DNA of 64,000 nucleotides from Shewanella salipaludis (GCF_012911865.1 NZ_JAAXYH010000011.1:79502-143501), one strand, 5' to 3'. Counted from the stretch's first letter, positions 25,925 through 37,876 are shown. A program made the numbers and translations. Notes: generated by a model from the sequence alone, not told the origin.

Positions 25925-27247
25925 GTGCGTACCACTGAATTAGTCGATGGTTTCCGTCATTCCGCTCCCTATGTGAATGCTCACAGGGGCAAAACCTTCG
26001 TGGTGATGCTCGGCGGAGAAGCCCTGGCCCAGAGTCAATTTCGCGCCATCATCAACGATGTCGCCCTGCTGCATAGCCTGGGGATCAAGGTCGTGCTGGT
26101 GTACGGCGCCAGGCCACAGATAGATGCGGCGCTCGGCAGCAACAATATTGCACCAGCCTATCACAATGGCGTGCGGATCACCGACGAAGACACCCTGAGG
26201 GTGATCAAGCAGGTGGCCGGGGCCTTGCAGTTCGACATTACCGCCCGCCTGTCCATGAGCCTGAGCAATACCCCAATGCAGGGGGCGCAGATCAACCTAG
26301 TCAGCGGGAACTTTGTGATCGCCCAGCCGCTGGGGATCGATGATGGGGTGGATTTCCAACTCAGCGGCAAGGTGCGCCGCATCGATGTCGAGGGCCTGCG
26401 GCATCAGCTGGATAAGAATTGCATAGTGTTGATGGGGCCGATTGCCGCCTCGGTCACAGGCGAGAGTTTCAACCTGACGGCCGAAGAAGTTGCGACCCAG
26501 GTGGCCATCAAGCTCAAGGCCGACAAGATGATAGGTTTCAGTGCCCAGAGCGGGATCCTAGACAGTAATGGTGAGGTCATCGCCGAGCTGATGCCGACCG
26601 ATGCACAACAGATCCTCGATCGGCTGGAGGCGGAGCAACAACCTTGCATAGGCACTACGGCCTTCCTCAAGGCCAGCATAGACGCCTGTCGTAACGGCGT
26701 GCCCAGATGCCATCTGGTCAGCTATCTCGAAGACGGTGCCCTGTTGCAGGAGTTATTCTCCCGAGAGGGCATAGGTACCCAGATAGTGACAGAGAGCGCC
26801 GAGCGACTGCGCCGGGCAACCATAGCGGATATCGGCGGGGTATTGAATCTGATCCGGCCACTGGAAGAGCAGGGCATATTGGTACGGCGTTCCCGCGAGC
26901 AGCTGGAAATAGAGATAGAGCAGTTCATGTTGATCGAGCGCGATGGGCTGGTCATTGGCTGCGCCGCCCTCTACCCCTTCGAGGAAGACAATGCCGGCGA
27001 ATTCGCCTGTCTGGTGGTACACCCTGACTACCGGGATGCGGATAGAGGCAGCCTGTTGCTGAAGAACATCATCAATCAGGCGAGAGTCAGGGGCTACGGT
27101 CGACTGTTTGCCCTCACCACCCGCAGCATTCACTGGTTCTTGGAGCATGGCTTCAACATAGTCGAAGTGGATGCCTTGCCGCAGAAGAAGAAGCAGCTGT
27201 ATAACTATCAGCGGCGCTCCAAGATTCTCGCCCTGGATCTGCAGTAA
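25925..27247 (+). CDS. argA: N-acetylglutamate synthase
   Basis: A 440-residue enzyme that acetylates glutamate with acetyl-CoA, the first step of arginine synthesis. The N-terminal amino-acid-kinase-like domain (about 1-290: [23 protein letters not shown]) binds arginine for feedback control. The C-terminal GNAT domain (about 295-440: [35 protein letters not shown]) does the transfer. GTG start after AGAGGTG. It is transcribed alone behind two ArgR boxes and ends at a hairpin. Confidence 0.96.
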   Translation: MRTTELVDGFRHSAPYVNAHRGKTFVVMLGGEALAQSQFRAIINDVALLHSLGIKVVLVYGARPQIDAALGSNNIAPAYHNGVRITDEDTLRVIKQVAGALQFDITARLSMSLSNTPMQGAQINLVSGNFVIAQPLGIDDGVDFQLSGKVRRIDVEGLRHQLDKNCIVLMGPIAASVTGESFNLTAEEVATQVAIKLKADKMIGFSAQSGILDSNGEVIAELMPTDAQQILDRLEAEQQPCIGTTAFLKASIDACRNGVPRCHLVSYLEDGALLQELFSREGIGTQIVTESAERLRRATIADIGGVLNLIRPLEEQGILVRRSREQLEIEIEQFMLIERDGLVIGCAALYPFEEDNAGEFACLVVHPDYRDADRGSLLLKNIINQARVRGYGRLFALTTRSIHWFLEHGFNIVEVDALPQKKKQLYNYQRRSKILALDLQ

Positions 27248-27256
27248 GCGCCCAAT

Positions 27257-27283
27257 AAAAATGCCAGCTCAGCTGGCATTTTT
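27257..27283. terminator. Terminator between argA and rarD
   Basis: AAAAATGCCAGCT and AGCTGGCATTTTT face each other; A and T tracts suit both convergent genes. Confidence 0.85.
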
Positions 27284-27325
27284 CGTTTCATCGTCAGTTT
27301 GTCGCCTCGCCAACGGTTTGCCGAG

Positions 27326-28225
27326 CTAGTCGGGCACCAGCCTGGTTTGCTTGCGTCTGATGAGCATGTCGGCACTGAACAGCAGCAAGGCGCTCCAGAT
27401 GAAGCCGAAGGTGATGCTCTTCTCGACATCGAAAGGCTCGTTAAATACGGCTATGGCCATGATGAACATGATGCTGGGGCCTATGTATTGCAGGAAACCC
27501 AACAGGGTCAGGGGGATCCTGACGGCGGCACCGGCGAAGCATAACAAGGGAATGGTGGTCACTATGCCGGCGGCCATCAACATCAGGTTCATCTGCCAGG
27601 GGTTGGTGAACATGTTGGCGCTGGCGCTGTCCAGGGTCAGCAGCAGATAGCTCAGCGCCACGGGCAGCAGGATCGCGGTTTCGACCAGCAGCCCAGTCTT
27701 GGCATCGACATTGACCTTCTTGCGCAATAGGCCGTAGAAGCCGAAGGAACCCGCCAATGCCAGTGAGACCAAGGGGATGGAGCCGAAAGAGAGCAACTGG
27801 ATCATCACCCCTATGCAGGCGAGCGCCACCGCAACCCATTGCAGCTTACGCAGTCTCTCCCCCAAGAACAGCATGCCTAACAACACGTTGAGCAGGGGGT
27901 TGATGAAGTAACCCAGGCTGGCATCCAGCATGTGGTCGTTATTCACCGCCCAGATAAACAACAGCCAGTTACCGGCGATCAGCACAGAGGTCAGCAGCAA
28001 CACCGCCAGTTGCTTCGGCTGGCGCAGCAGCAACCTCAGGCGGGAGAAACCGCCGATGCCGGCCATCAGCAACAACATGAAGGCGAACGACCAGATGATG
28101 CGGTGCAGCAGTATTTCGGTGGCGGCCACCTGTTGCAGCAGTTTGAAGTACAGAGGCGCAAAGCCCCAGAGGCAATAGGCGCAAATCGCCAGGAAGATCC
28201 CTTTGCGGTGTTCGAGATTGGGCAT
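27326..28225 (-). CDS. rarD: RarD-family EamA/DMT transporter
   Basis: A 299-residue membrane protein with about ten hydrophobic helices. ATG 28225 gives the family start MPNLEHRKGIFLAICAYCLW; the frame is open further upstream but that part is low-complexity shadow sequence. Signatures include LLHRIIWSFAFMLLL, INPLLNVLLGMLFLGERLRK and LQYIGPSIMFIMAIAVF. The transported compound is unknown; the name comes from a chloramphenicol-sensitivity report. Next to yigI and recQ, as in E. coli. Confidence 0.92.
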   Translation of the reverse strand: MPNLEHRKGIFLAICAYCLWGFAPLYFKLLQQVAATEILLHRIIWSFAFMLLLMAGIGGFSRLRLLLRQPKQLAVLLLTSVLIAGNWLLFIWAVNNDHMLDASLGYFINPLLNVLLGMLFLGERLRKLQWVAVALACIGVMIQLLSFGSIPLVSLALAGSFGFYGLLRKKVNVDAKTGLLVETAILLPVALSYLLLTLDSASANMFTNPWQMNLMLMAAGIVTTIPLLCFAGAAVRIPLTLLGFLQYIGPSIMFIMAIAVFNEPFDVEKSITFGFIWSALLLFSADMLIRRKQTRLVPD

Positions 28226-28350
28226 GTGAGCAGTTCGGAGTCGATTGGAATGGCGATTGTAGGCCCTCGAACTGCCTGGCTCAAGCCTTGGGGTTATTTC
28301 TTTTGGCGCTCCCTGTCCCGTTAGTCTGCCATGGCCGGCAAACACAAGCG

Positions 28351-28815
28351 CTAGCCGACCATGTAGGTGCCTGTGCCGAAGGCGATGTGAGTGCCTTGCT
28401 CGTTGTGCAGCTCCATGCGGCAGACAGAGACCCTGTTGCCGGCGCGGATCACGCTGCCCGTGCCGGTGAAGACATCGCCGCGACCGGGGCGCAGATAATC
28501 GACCCGCATGTCTATGGTGCCCAGGGTCTTGAGCCTTTGCTGTAATGCCTCCAGGGACCAATCGTCACGGCTGGCCACCAGGCCGGCGAAGGCGGTCAGG
28601 CCGCCGACCACGTCCAGTATGGTGGCTGTCACGCCGCCATGGAGGATCTGCTGGTGTATGTTGCCTATCAGCTCTGGCTTCATCCTGATAGTCACTTCGA
28701 CGCCGTCGAGATCATAGCGTTTGATGTCCAATCCCAGCAGGTTATGGAAGGGCACCTGGGCGTCGAAAATCTGGGCGACCCTTTGGAGTGTTGCTGTTTG
28801 AATAGCTGTAGCCAT
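28351..28815 (-). CDS. yigI: YigI-like hotdog-fold thioesterase
   Basis: A 154-residue PaaI-type hotdog protein. HGGVTATILDVVGGLTAFAG carries the conserved HGG and the catalytic Asp position; IDMRVDYLRPGRGDVFTGTG forms the second half. Such enzymes hydrolyse acyl-CoA esters; E. coli YigI is reported to act on medium- and long-chain acyl-CoA. It sits between rarD and recQ, the E. coli neighbourhood. Confidence 0.9.
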   Translation of the reverse strand: MATAIQTATLQRVAQIFDAQVPFHNLLGLDIKRYDLDGVEVTIRMKPELIGNIHQQILHGGVTATILDVVGGLTAFAGLVASRDDWSLEALQQRLKTLGTIDMRVDYLRPGRGDVFTGTGSVIRAGNRVSVCRMELHNEQGTHIAFGTGTYMVG

Positions 28816-28981
28816 GTGTGTCCCTGTGTCTATGCGACCCGAATCATTCTGTTTAGAGCAATTAATCTACCGTCATTCAGGCAAGAAATGCAAACCCAAG
28901 GAGACGCGAAGACGATTGAGGCAAGACAGGGCAGGCGAGCTGGATTAGAATAGTGCGCCTCACTTTTGACATCCGAGCCCC

Positions 28982-30805
28982 ATGGACCCATCTGCATTGG
29001 AAGTATCACAAGATCCGCTGTCACAGCGCCTGGCACAAGTATTTGGCTATCGCGCCTTCAGGGATGGCCAGCGGGAAGTGATAGAGAGGGTGTGCGCCGG
29101 CGAGGATTGTCTGGTGATCATGCCGACCGGTGGCGGCAAGAGCATGTGCTACCAGCTGCCGGCACTGCTGATGGAGGGCCTGACCCTGGTGGTTTCTCCC
29201 TTGATCTCCTTGATGAAAGATCAGGTCGACAGCCTGTTGCAGACAGGCGTTGCCGCGGCCTACCTCAACTCGTCCCAGCCGAGGGAGCAGAGTCTGGAGG
29301 TGCTCAGGCAGTTGAGGTTCGGTGAACTTAAGCTGCTGTATGTGTCGCCCGAACGCCTGTTGCGGCCCGACTTCATCGAGCGGCTGCAATCCCTGCCATT
29401 GGCCATGTTCGCCATCGACGAGGCGCACTGCATCAGCCAGTGGGGCCATGACTTCAGGCCGGAATACGCCGCCCTGGGGCAGTTGAAACAGTATTTTCCC
29501 CATGTGCCCCTGATGGCCTTGACGGCCACGGCAGATCAGGCGACCCGCGCCAGTATCTGTGAGCGCCTGGGGATCACTCCCTACAGCCTGCTGGCCAGTT
29601 TCGATAGACCCAACATACGTTATACGGTCGCCGAGAAACTCAACGCCGCCAATCAACTCAGGCAGTTCATCACAGCGCAGAAGGGCAACAGCGGCATCAT
29701 ATATTGCAGCAGCCGGCGCCGGGTCGATGAGGTGGCAGAGCGCTTGCGCCAACAAGGATTCAATGCCGGGGCTTATCATGCCGGCATGACCCAGGAAGAG
29801 CGCGCGACCGTCCAGGACGGCTTCCTCAAGGACAGACTCGACATAGTGGTGGCCACCGTCGCCTTCGGTATGGGCATCAACAAGTCCAACGTGCGTTATG
29901 TGGTGCACTATGACATTCCCAAGAGCGTCGAAGCCTATTACCAGGAGACGGGCCGTGCCGGCCGCGATGGTTTGGACGCCGAGGCCTTCATGTTGTTCGA
30001 TCCGGCGGATATCGGCCGGGTCCGGCATCTTATCGAGCAGTCCGAACCCGGACCACAGCAGCAGGTCGAATTCCATAAGCTCAACAGCATGGCGGCGTTC
30101 GCCGAGGCACAGACCTGCCGGCGTCAGGTGTTGCTGCACTATTTCGATGAGAGCGCCCTCGAGCCTTGCGGTAACTGTGATATCTGCCTGGATCCGCCCA
30201 AGCGTTACGATGGCAGCCAGGATGCCCAGAAGGTGCTGTCCTGCATCTATCGCCTGGGGCAGCGTTTCGGCATCAACCATGTCATAGAAGTGCTCAGGGG
30301 CGCGAAGGCCGCGCCTGTGCTGGACAGGGGACATGACAAGTTGACGACCTGGGGAATAGGCAAGGACAAGAGTCATGAGTATTGGCTCAGTGTCATTCGC
30401 CAATTGATCCATTTGGGGCTGGCCAGCCAGGACATCAGCCGCGGCTCGGCGATCCGCTTGAATCCCGCCGCCAGACCCGTGCTCAGGGGCGAACTTGTGT
30501 TGATGTTGGCCGAGCCGAGAATTCAACTTATCACGGGCAAACGCAGGACGAGTCAGGCCAGGGTGCCACAGAACTACGATCGTAAGTTGTTTGCCAGGTT
30601 GAAATTACTGCGCCGGAACCTGGCGGAACAGCAAGATGTTCCTCCCTATCTGGTGTTCAACGACGCCACCCTGGCCGAAATGGCGGCCATGGTGCCGACC
30701 AGCCCGGGGGAGATGTTGGCGGTCAATGGCGTGGGTGAGCGCAAGCTCAGTCGTTTCGGCGGTGAATTCCTCGACGAAATCAGTGCCTATCTGGCGGGGG
30801 AGTGA
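28982..30805 (+). CDS. recQ: ATP-dependent DNA helicase RecQ
   Basis: A 607-residue 3'-5' helicase of recombination and fork repair. The helicase core (about 1-340) has Walker A MPTGGGKSMCYQLPAL, Walker B FAIDEAHCISQWGHDFRP with the aromatic loop, and motif VI QETGRAGRDG. A zinc site follows (Cys in AQTCRRQVLLHYF and CGNCDICLDPP), then the winged helix, then an HRDC domain at the end (about 530-605: LFARLKLLRRNLAEQQDVPP). Length equals E. coli RecQ within two residues. Divergent from yigI. Confidence 0.97.
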   Translation: MDPSALEVSQDPLSQRLAQVFGYRAFRDGQREVIERVCAGEDCLVIMPTGGGKSMCYQLPALLMEGLTLVVSPLISLMKDQVDSLLQTGVAAAYLNSSQPREQSLEVLRQLRFGELKLLYVSPERLLRPDFIERLQSLPLAMFAIDEAHCISQWGHDFRPEYAALGQLKQYFPHVPLMALTATADQATRASICERLGITPYSLLASFDRPNIRYTVAEKLNAANQLRQFITAQKGNSGIIYCSSRRRVDEVAERLRQQGFNAGAYHAGMTQEERATVQDGFLKDRLDIVVATVAFGMGINKSNVRYVVHYDIPKSVEAYYQETGRAGRDGLDAEAFMLFDPADIGRVRHLIEQSEPGPQQQVEFHKLNSMAAFAEAQTCRRQVLLHYFDESALEPCGNCDICLDPPKRYDGSQDAQKVLSCIYRLGQRFGINHVIEVLRGAKAAPVLDRGHDKLTTWGIGKDKSHEYWLSVIRQLIHLGLASQDISRGSAIRLNPAARPVLRGELVLMLAEPRIQLITGKRRTSQARVPQNYDRKLFARLKLLRRNLAEQQDVPPYLVFNDATLAEMAAMVPTSPGEMLAVNGVGERKLSRFGGEFLDEISAYLAGE

Positions 30806-30831
30806 GGCCGGAAACGGCACTTGCGCCCCTG

Positions 30832-32598
30832 CTATTGGGCTTGTGGTGTTGACGCCGGCGACTCTGTGGCTTTGACCTGACCCAAGTGACTGATGTTGGC
30901 CCGTTTTATCAGCGAAGCCAAGGTATCGAAATGTTGCAGTGTCGCCAGCCCCAGATTGACCTTGAAACCCGCCTGCCAGGGCTGAATACAGTCGACGAGC
31001 TGCTCCATCACACGTTTGGCACCGACGGCGGAGGTATGGGGCAAGATGATCACCAACTCATCCATCGAATAGCGTATCAGTTTGTCCTGCTCCCTGAGTC
31101 TTTGTTCCATCTGTGACTGCAGAGGCGACAGATCGACCTGGCGTACGTGGCTGGTGTTGAACAACAAGAGCGACAATGGCGTGTTGCCCCGTTTGGCGCC
31201 ACTGAGCATGGCATCCAATTCCTGTGTCATGGAACCTGACTCTTGCACGCCGTGATTGCCGGCTTGATGCCTGTGCTTACGGTAGATCAGGTACCAGACG
31301 CAGACGCACAGCAGGACCAGGGTGGCGGCTATCAGGGCCAAGTAGAACCCCTTGAAGGCAAACAGGGTGTTGCCGGCGTCGGGTTGCGAGACCAGTTGCA
31401 GGGACTCCTGCTGATTCAGCCTGGCCTTGAACTGAATGAAGCGGGCATCGTTGAGTGTTTGATCTGCCTGTTCCTTGGCTTGATAGCGTTTGAGTGAGTA
31501 GGCATAGGCCAACTTGAAGTTGGCCTGGGCCGCGTAGTGTTGGCTCACTATGGCGTAAAATTCCTCCAGGTCACTGTATTGCCCAAGCTCTATGCCCTGG
31601 CTTATCGCTTGCTCTATGAGTTCCATTGCGGCGCCGTCCTTGCCCTTGGCAAAGAGGATCTGCGCCAGAAGGCGCTTGGCCCGCATGGTGGCAATTAATT
31701 TTCTCTGTGCCTCGAAGGTGTGCAGGCTGAGTCGGATCAACTCCTCGGCACTGTCCAGCCGGCCGCGTTTGAAGTCGATCGAGGCTATGATGCCATAGCT
31801 GAAGGCCAGTTCCAGTGGTGAGGCAATTTCCGGTTGCAGGGCCTTGGCTTGCTTGAGCAAGTTGTCGCTGGTCTGGGTGTCGCCATTGACCAGAGTCACC
31901 ATGGCGGCATTGATCAACAAGGTTTGCAGAACTTTGCCTTTGGCCTCGTCGGATTGCAGCCCCAGGTTGGCATAATACACTGCCTGCTGCAGATCGCCGC
32001 TGGCGTAGAGTAAATTGCTCATGGCGGCGTAGAGATAGGCCTGTGGTGGCCAGCTCCAGTCGTTGATCTGGGTGTGAATGTCGGGGTAGATGTCCAGTGC
32101 CAGGCGTAAATCTTCGATGGCCGAGGTGAAATTTTCTGTGTCCGTATCCAGCTGGCCCCTGAGACGCAGCGCATCGACCAGTGCCTGGGGTTGCTGGTAG
32201 CGCTTGGCCAGGAGCACGGCCGAATCCAACAAGGGCAGTGCCAGCTTGAGCATGTTGTAATTGGTATAGGCATCTGCCTGACAGGTGAGGAAATAGGGCC
32301 TGGCCCTATCCAGTTTCAGTTGCTTGGCCTTGGCATCCCCCAGCTGTGCCAGGTTGAGGGCGGCCTCATTCTCACCCAGTTGCAATAGATTGAAACATTT
32401 CAACAGGCTGAGGCGCAGGCGTTCAATCTCAGGAGTGCCGGGTTTATCCAGTTGTTTTTCCAGTTGGTTTATTTGTTCCATGGCCTGGGTCGGATACTGG
32501 TACATCAAGAGATTCAGCTTATCCATCTGCTCCATGGCCCCCGCCGCGAGCGGTGTCAGCCAGATCAGCAGACTCAGAACCATGACACGAAAATCCAT
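30832..32598 (-). CDS. TPR-repeat membrane protein with degenerate GGDEF-like domain
   Basis: A 588-residue protein. It has a signal sequence (about 1-21), tetratricopeptide-like helical repeats (about 40-370, exported), one transmembrane helix (about 412-437: GFYLALIAATLVLLCVCVWY) and a cytoplasmic C-terminal domain (about 455-575). That last domain has the fold pattern of a diguanylate cyclase (LIRYSMDELVIILPHTSAVG) but the GGDEF signature reads YSMDEL, so cyclase activity is unlikely. It may be a receptor or regulatory relic. It converges on recQ. The ligand and role are unknown. Confidence 0.8.
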   Translation of the reverse strand: MDFRVMVLSLLIWLTPLAAGAMEQMDKLNLLMYQYPTQAMEQINQLEKQLDKPGTPEIERLRLSLLKCFNLLQLGENEAALNLAQLGDAKAKQLKLDRARPYFLTCQADAYTNYNMLKLALPLLDSAVLLAKRYQQPQALVDALRLRGQLDTDTENFTSAIEDLRLALDIYPDIHTQINDWSWPPQAYLYAAMSNLLYASGDLQQAVYYANLGLQSDEAKGKVLQTLLINAAMVTLVNGDTQTSDNLLKQAKALQPEIASPLELAFSYGIIASIDFKRGRLDSAEELIRLSLHTFEAQRKLIATMRAKRLLAQILFAKGKDGAAMELIEQAISQGIELGQYSDLEEFYAIVSQHYAAQANFKLAYAYSLKRYQAKEQADQTLNDARFIQFKARLNQQESLQLVSQPDAGNTLFAFKGFYLALIAATLVLLCVCVWYLIYRKHRHQAGNHGVQESGSMTQELDAMLSGAKRGNTPLSLLLFNTSHVRQVDLSPLQSQMEQRLREQDKLIRYSMDELVIILPHTSAVGAKRVMEQLVDCIQPWQAGFKVNLGLATLQHFDTLASLIKRANISHLGQVKATESPASTPQAQ

Positions 32599-32930
32599 TT
32601 AATGCTCCGATAGTGCGCGAGTGGGGATCCCAGAATAAACCGGGCGCCAGTATACCCAGTTTTCTATGCTAAGTTGCATAAAAATCTTATGCTATGAGCC
32701 GCTTATCCCCATGATGTCTCTTGGGCCGACCCGAACGCCCTGGCTGTTGCGACAGCTCATCTGGTCTTCGCCCGGGGGGAGTTGGACTGTTTTCGCCGGG
32801 TTCTGACTGGTCTAATGTGTTGAACATGAAAAATTCGGGGTTGACACCCATGGCGCCACACGTTAAATATTAACCAGTTCAAAATACTGACACAGAATAA
32901 AAATCTACATTTGGTGAATAGAAAATTCCA
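32599..32930. other. Regulatory region upstream of the leucine leader
   Basis: About 330 bases between the divergent TPR/GGDEF-like gene and leuL. It holds the leu promoter (32841-32868) and presumably that of the divergent gene. No further gene seen. Confidence 0.5.
32841..32868 (+). promoter_or_regulatory. Promoter of the leu operon
   Basis: TTGACA (32841-32846), 16-base spacer, TTAAAT (32863-32868). It lies 60 bases before the leader-peptide start. Confidence 0.7.
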
Positions 32931-32999
32931 ATGAACAATATCAGCCTGACACTCGACCTCCTCATTCTCTCTCTCGCAGATACTGCGCGGAGGTCTTAG
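32931..32999 (+). CDS. leuL: leu operon leader peptide
   Basis: A 22-residue peptide, MNNISLTLDLLILSLADTAR followed by RS. It carries six leucines in eleven residues (one CTG, five CTC) plus an isoleucine. Ribosome stalling at these codons when charged leucyl-tRNA is scarce would let the downstream RNA avoid the terminator at 33033-33068. This is classic attenuation. Too short for ordinary gene finders. Confidence 0.9.
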   Translation: MNNISLTLDLLILSLADTARRS

Positions 33000-33032
33000 T
33001 GTTGCACGCTCGATAAATAGGCAAGCATTCAC

Positions 33033-33068
33033 AAACCCCGCGCTAACAGTCGCGGGGTTTTTTGTTTT
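33033..33068 (+). terminator. Leucine operon attenuator terminator
   Basis: AAACCCCGCG, 8-nt loop, CGCGGGGTTT then TTTGTTTT, 33 bases after the leuL stop and 55 before leuA. Confidence 0.9.
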
Positions 33069-33122
33069 CAGGTGCGGGTAAAGCTGCAATCAACGGAGGA
33101 TGACCTCCTATGGAGAAGCGAG

Positions 33123-34691
33123 ATGTCTGACAGGGTAATCATATTTGACACCACCTTACGCGATGGCGAACAGGCGCTGGCCGCCAGCTTGACGGTCAAG
33201 GAAAAGCTGCAAATTGCGCTGGCACTCGAGCGTCTCGGCGTGGACGTGATGGAGGTGGGTTTCCCTGTGTCTTCGCCGGGGGATTTCGAGTCGGTGCAGA
33301 CCATAGCCCGCACCATCAAGCAGAGCCGGGTATGCGCCTTGGCCAGGGCACTGGAGAAAGACATAGATGCGGCGGCCCAGGCGCTGTCGGTGGCGGAGCA
33401 GTTCCGCATTCATACCTTCATCTCGACCTCGACCATACATGTCGAGAGCAAGTTGAAGCGCTCCTTCGAGCAAGTGTTGGACATGGCGGTCGGGGCGGTG
33501 AAATATGCCCGTCGCTTCACCGACGATGTGGAGTTCTCCTGTGAGGATGCCGGCCGTACCCCGATAGACAACCTATGCCGCATGGTGGAGGCGGCCATCG
33601 CCGCCGGTGCCCGCACCATCAATATCCCGGATACCGTAGGTTATACGGTGCCGAGCGAATTCGGTGGCATCATACGGACGCTGTTCAACCGGGTTCCCAA
33701 CATAGATCAGGCGATCATCTCGGTGCATTGCCATGACGATCTGGGGATGTCGGTGGCCAACTCGATCACCGCTGTGGAGCAAGGAGCCAGACAGATTGAA
33801 TGTACCGTCAATGGCATAGGCGAGCGCGCCGGCAACTGCTCGCTGGAAGAAATTGCCATGATATTGGCGACCCGCAAGAGTTTGTTGGGAGTGGAAACCG
33901 GCATCAGGGCCAAGGAGATCCACCGCACCTCCAATTTGGTCAGCCAGTTATGCAACATGCCGGTGCAGGCCAACAAGGCGATCGTCGGGGCCAATGCCTT
34001 CACCCACTCCTCGGGCATTCATCAGGATGGTATGTTAAAGGCACAAAATACCTATGAAATCATGACCCCGGAAAGCATTGGTCTGAATCGTAACAACCTG
34101 AACATGACCTCACGCTCGGGCCGCCATGTGATCAAACACCGTATGGAGGAAATGGGCTACAGCGAGCGCGACTACGACATGGACCTCTTGTACCAGGCCT
34201 TCCTCAAGCTGGCGGACAAGAAGGGACAAGTGTTCGATTATGACCTGGAGGCCTTGGCCTTCATGGAGGCCCAGGCGGAGACGGACGCTCATTACCAACT
34301 GCAACAGCTGGTGGTGCAGTCAGACTCCACCGAAGGCGTAGCGACGGCGACCGTGCGCATAGCGATAGATGGTGAATCGAAAACCGAGGCTGCCACGGGC
34401 AATGGCCCGGTCGATGCCGCCTACAACGCGATAGCGCGGGCAACGGCCCACAAGGTCAATATCTCTAGCTATAAGCTGGGGGCCAAGGGCGAAGGTCAGA
34501 ATGCCCTGGGGCAGGTGGACATCACGGCCAATTATCATGGGCAGAACTTCCACGGCCTGGGGCTGGCGACCGATGTGGTTGAAGCCTCGGCCCAGGCATT
34601 GGTGCATGTGATGAACCTGATCCGCCGTGCCGACAGGGTCGCGGATTGCAAGCAGCGGATGCAGCAGAGCAAAGAGCTGGGCAGCGTTTAA
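33123..34691 (+). CDS. leuA: 2-isopropylmalate synthase
   Basis: A 522-residue enzyme condensing acetyl-CoA with 2-oxoisovalerate, the committed step of leucine synthesis. ATG 33123 gives the family start [20 protein letters not shown] and follows TATGGAGAAGCGAG. The N-terminal TIM barrel has [10 protein letters not shown], the metal ligands [13 protein letters not shown] and NGIGERAGN. The C-terminal regulatory domain (about 390-522) binds leucine ([20 protein letters not shown]). First structural gene of leuABCD. Confidence 0.97.
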   Translation: MSDRVIIFDTTLRDGEQALAASLTVKEKLQIALALERLGVDVMEVGFPVSSPGDFESVQTIARTIKQSRVCALARALEKDIDAAAQALSVAEQFRIHTFISTSTIHVESKLKRSFEQVLDMAVGAVKYARRFTDDVEFSCEDAGRTPIDNLCRMVEAAIAAGARTINIPDTVGYTVPSEFGGIIRTLFNRVPNIDQAIISVHCHDDLGMSVANSITAVEQGARQIECTVNGIGERAGNCSLEEIAMILATRKSLLGVETGIRAKEIHRTSNLVSQLCNMPVQANKAIVGANAFTHSSGIHQDGMLKAQNTYEIMTPESIGLNRNNLNMTSRSGRHVIKHRMEEMGYSERDYDMDLLYQAFLKLADKKGQVFDYDLEALAFMEAQAETDAHYQLQQLVVQSDSTEGVATATVRIAIDGESKTEAATGNGPVDAAYNAIARATAHKVNISSYKLGAKGEGQNALGQVDITANYHGQNFHGLGLATDVVEASAQALVHVMNLIRRADRVADCKQRMQQSKELGSV

Positions 34692-34739
34692 CGTCTCGCA
34701 ACGACGGGTGTCGATTGCCGATAGCATTCAGAAAAATAA

Positions 34740-35848
<1,109 letters not shown>

Positions 35849-35849
<1 letters not shown>

Positions 35850-37261
35850 TGTCTCAGTCGGTAGCAAAAACCTTATATCAGAAAGTGTGGGACAGTCATC
35901 TGCTGGCGAGCCCGGAGGGCGAGGCGCCCATCATCTATGTCGACCGGCATCTGGTGCATGAGGTGACTTCGCCTCAGGCCTTCAGTGGCCTGCGGACCGC
36001 GGGCCGCAAGTTGCGCGCGCCAAACAAGACGTTCGCCACCATGGATCACAATACCTCGACCCGCAGTGCCAGCCTGACGGCCCTGAGCCCCATGGCCCGC
36101 ACCCAGGTGGAGACCCTGGCCCGGAACTGCGAAGAATTCGGCGTGCGCCTGTACGATATTCACCATCCCAATCAGGGCATAGTACATGTCATAGGCCCAG
36201 AACTTGGCATCACGTTGCCAGGGACCGTCATCGTCTGTGGGGATTCCCATACTGCGACCCATGGTGCCTTCGGCGCCTTGGCCTTCGGCATAGGCACCTC
36301 GGAAGTCGAGCATGTGCTGGCGACCCAGACCATGAGGCAATTGCCGGCCAAGACGATGAAGATCGAGGTGCGCGGCAAGGTGGCCGAGGGTGTGACAGCG
36401 AAAGACATAGTCCTGGCCATCATAGGCAAGATAGGCATGGATGGCGGTACTGGCTATGTGGTCGAGTTCTGCGGCGAAGCCATAGCGGCGCTGTCGATGG
36501 AAGGACGCATGACAGTGTGTAACATGGCGATCGAGATGGGGGCCAAGGCGGGCATGGTGGCGCCGGATCAGATCACCTTCGATTATTTGGCCGGACGTGA
36601 GTTTGCCCCCAAGGGCGAGGCCTGGACCCAGGCCTTGGCGGCCTGGAGCGAGCTGAAAAGCGACGCCGATGCCATATTCGATGCCAGCGTCATCCTCGAC
36701 GCCGCCGACATTGCGCCGCAGCTGACCTGGGGCACCAACCCTGGGCAAGTGGTGGCCATAGACAAGGCTGTGCCCAATCCCGAGGCCGAACCCAATGCCG
36801 CTATCCGTGCCAGCATGGAGAAGGCGCTGGAGTACATAGGGCTGACGGCCGGCACCAAGATGACAGAGGTCAGCATCAACAAGGTCTTCATTGGCTCCTG
36901 TACCAACTCGCGCATCGAAGATCTGCGCAGCGCCGCCTTTCATGCCAAGGGCCGTAAGGTCGCCGCCGGCGTGGTGGCCATAGTAGTGCCTGGCTCGGGT
37001 CAGGTGAAGCTGCAGGCCGAAGCCGAGGGCTTGGATAAGATCTTCATCGAGGCAGGTTTCGAATGGCGGCTGCCGGGCTGCTCCATGTGTCTGGCGATGA
37101 ACGACGACAGGCTGGAGGCCGGTGATCGCTGCGCCTCGACCAGCAACCGAAACTTCGAGGGTCGTCAGGGGCGTGGCAGCCGGACTCACCTGGTGAGTCC
37201 GGCCATGGCCGCCGCCGCTGCAGTGGCCGGCCATTTCGTCGATATTCGCAAGCCTTACTAG
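35849..37261 (+). CDS. leuC: 3-isopropylmalate dehydratase large subunit
   Basis: A 470-residue aconitase-family subunit that, with LeuD, isomerises 2- to 3-isopropylmalate. The 4Fe-4S ligands are Cys in [13 protein letters not shown] and the pair in [41 protein letters not shown] and [15 protein letters not shown] are family blocks. Start overlaps leuB's stop; leuD follows after 9 bases. Confidence 0.97.
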
Positions 37262-37270
37262 GAGTACCCA

Positions 37271-37876
37271 ATGCAAGCATTCACTGAACATACCGGCTTG
37301 GCCGTGGTGATCGACAGCACCAACATAGATACGGATCAGATCATTCCCAAGCAGTTCCTGTCCAAGGTCACCCGCGATGGCTTCGGCGTGCATCTGTTTC
37401 ACGATTGGCGTTATCTGGATGAGGCGGGTTTACAGCCAAACCCCGAGTTTTCCCTCAATCAGCCGAGATACCAGGGGGCCTCGGTGCTGGTGGCCCAAGA
37501 GAACTTCGGCTGTGGCTCCAGTCGGGAACATGCGCCTTGGGCGCTGGCGGACTTTGGCTTGCGGGTCATAATAGCGCCGAGCTTCGCCGATATTTTCTAT
37601 GGCAACTCGATCAACAACGGCCTGTTGCCCGTGGTGCTCACCCATGCCCAGGTACAGCAGCTGATCGACGAAGTGACAGCCAACGAGGGGGCCAGAATAG
37701 GCGTCGATCTGCAGGCGCTCAAGGTGACAGCCCCCTCGGGGGCGGTATTCGACTTCAGCCTGGCGGCATCGGCGCGGCATAAGCTGCTCAATGGCTTGGA
37801 TGCCATAGGCCTGACCCTGTCCCATGAGGCGAGCATCAGGGAGTATGAGGCCGGCATTCCCGCCTGGCGGGCCTAA
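37271..37876 (+). CDS. leuD: 3-isopropylmalate dehydratase small subunit
   Basis: A 201-residue swivel-domain partner of LeuC, exactly the E. coli length. [16 protein letters not shown] at the start and [16 protein letters not shown] near residue 80 are the family marks. GGAG precedes the ATG. Last gene of leuABCD. Confidence 0.97.
   Translation: MQAFTEHTGLAVVIDSTNIDTDQIIPKQFLSKVTRDGFGVHLFHDWRYLDEAGLQPNPEFSLNQPRYQGASVLVAQENFGCGSSREHAPWALADFGLRVIIAPSFADIFYGNSINNGLLPVVLTHAQVQQLIDEVTANEGARIGVDLQALKVTAPSGAVFDFSLAASARHKLLNGLDAIGLTLSHEASIREYEAGIPAWRA

Noticed and set aside
29021..30526. 501-codon minus-strand frame opposite recQ
   Set aside because: Antisense shadow; RecQ motifs on the plus strand explain the sequence.
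35873..37402. 509-codon minus-strand frame opposite leuC
   Set aside because: Antisense shadow of a clearly conserved gene; no family character.
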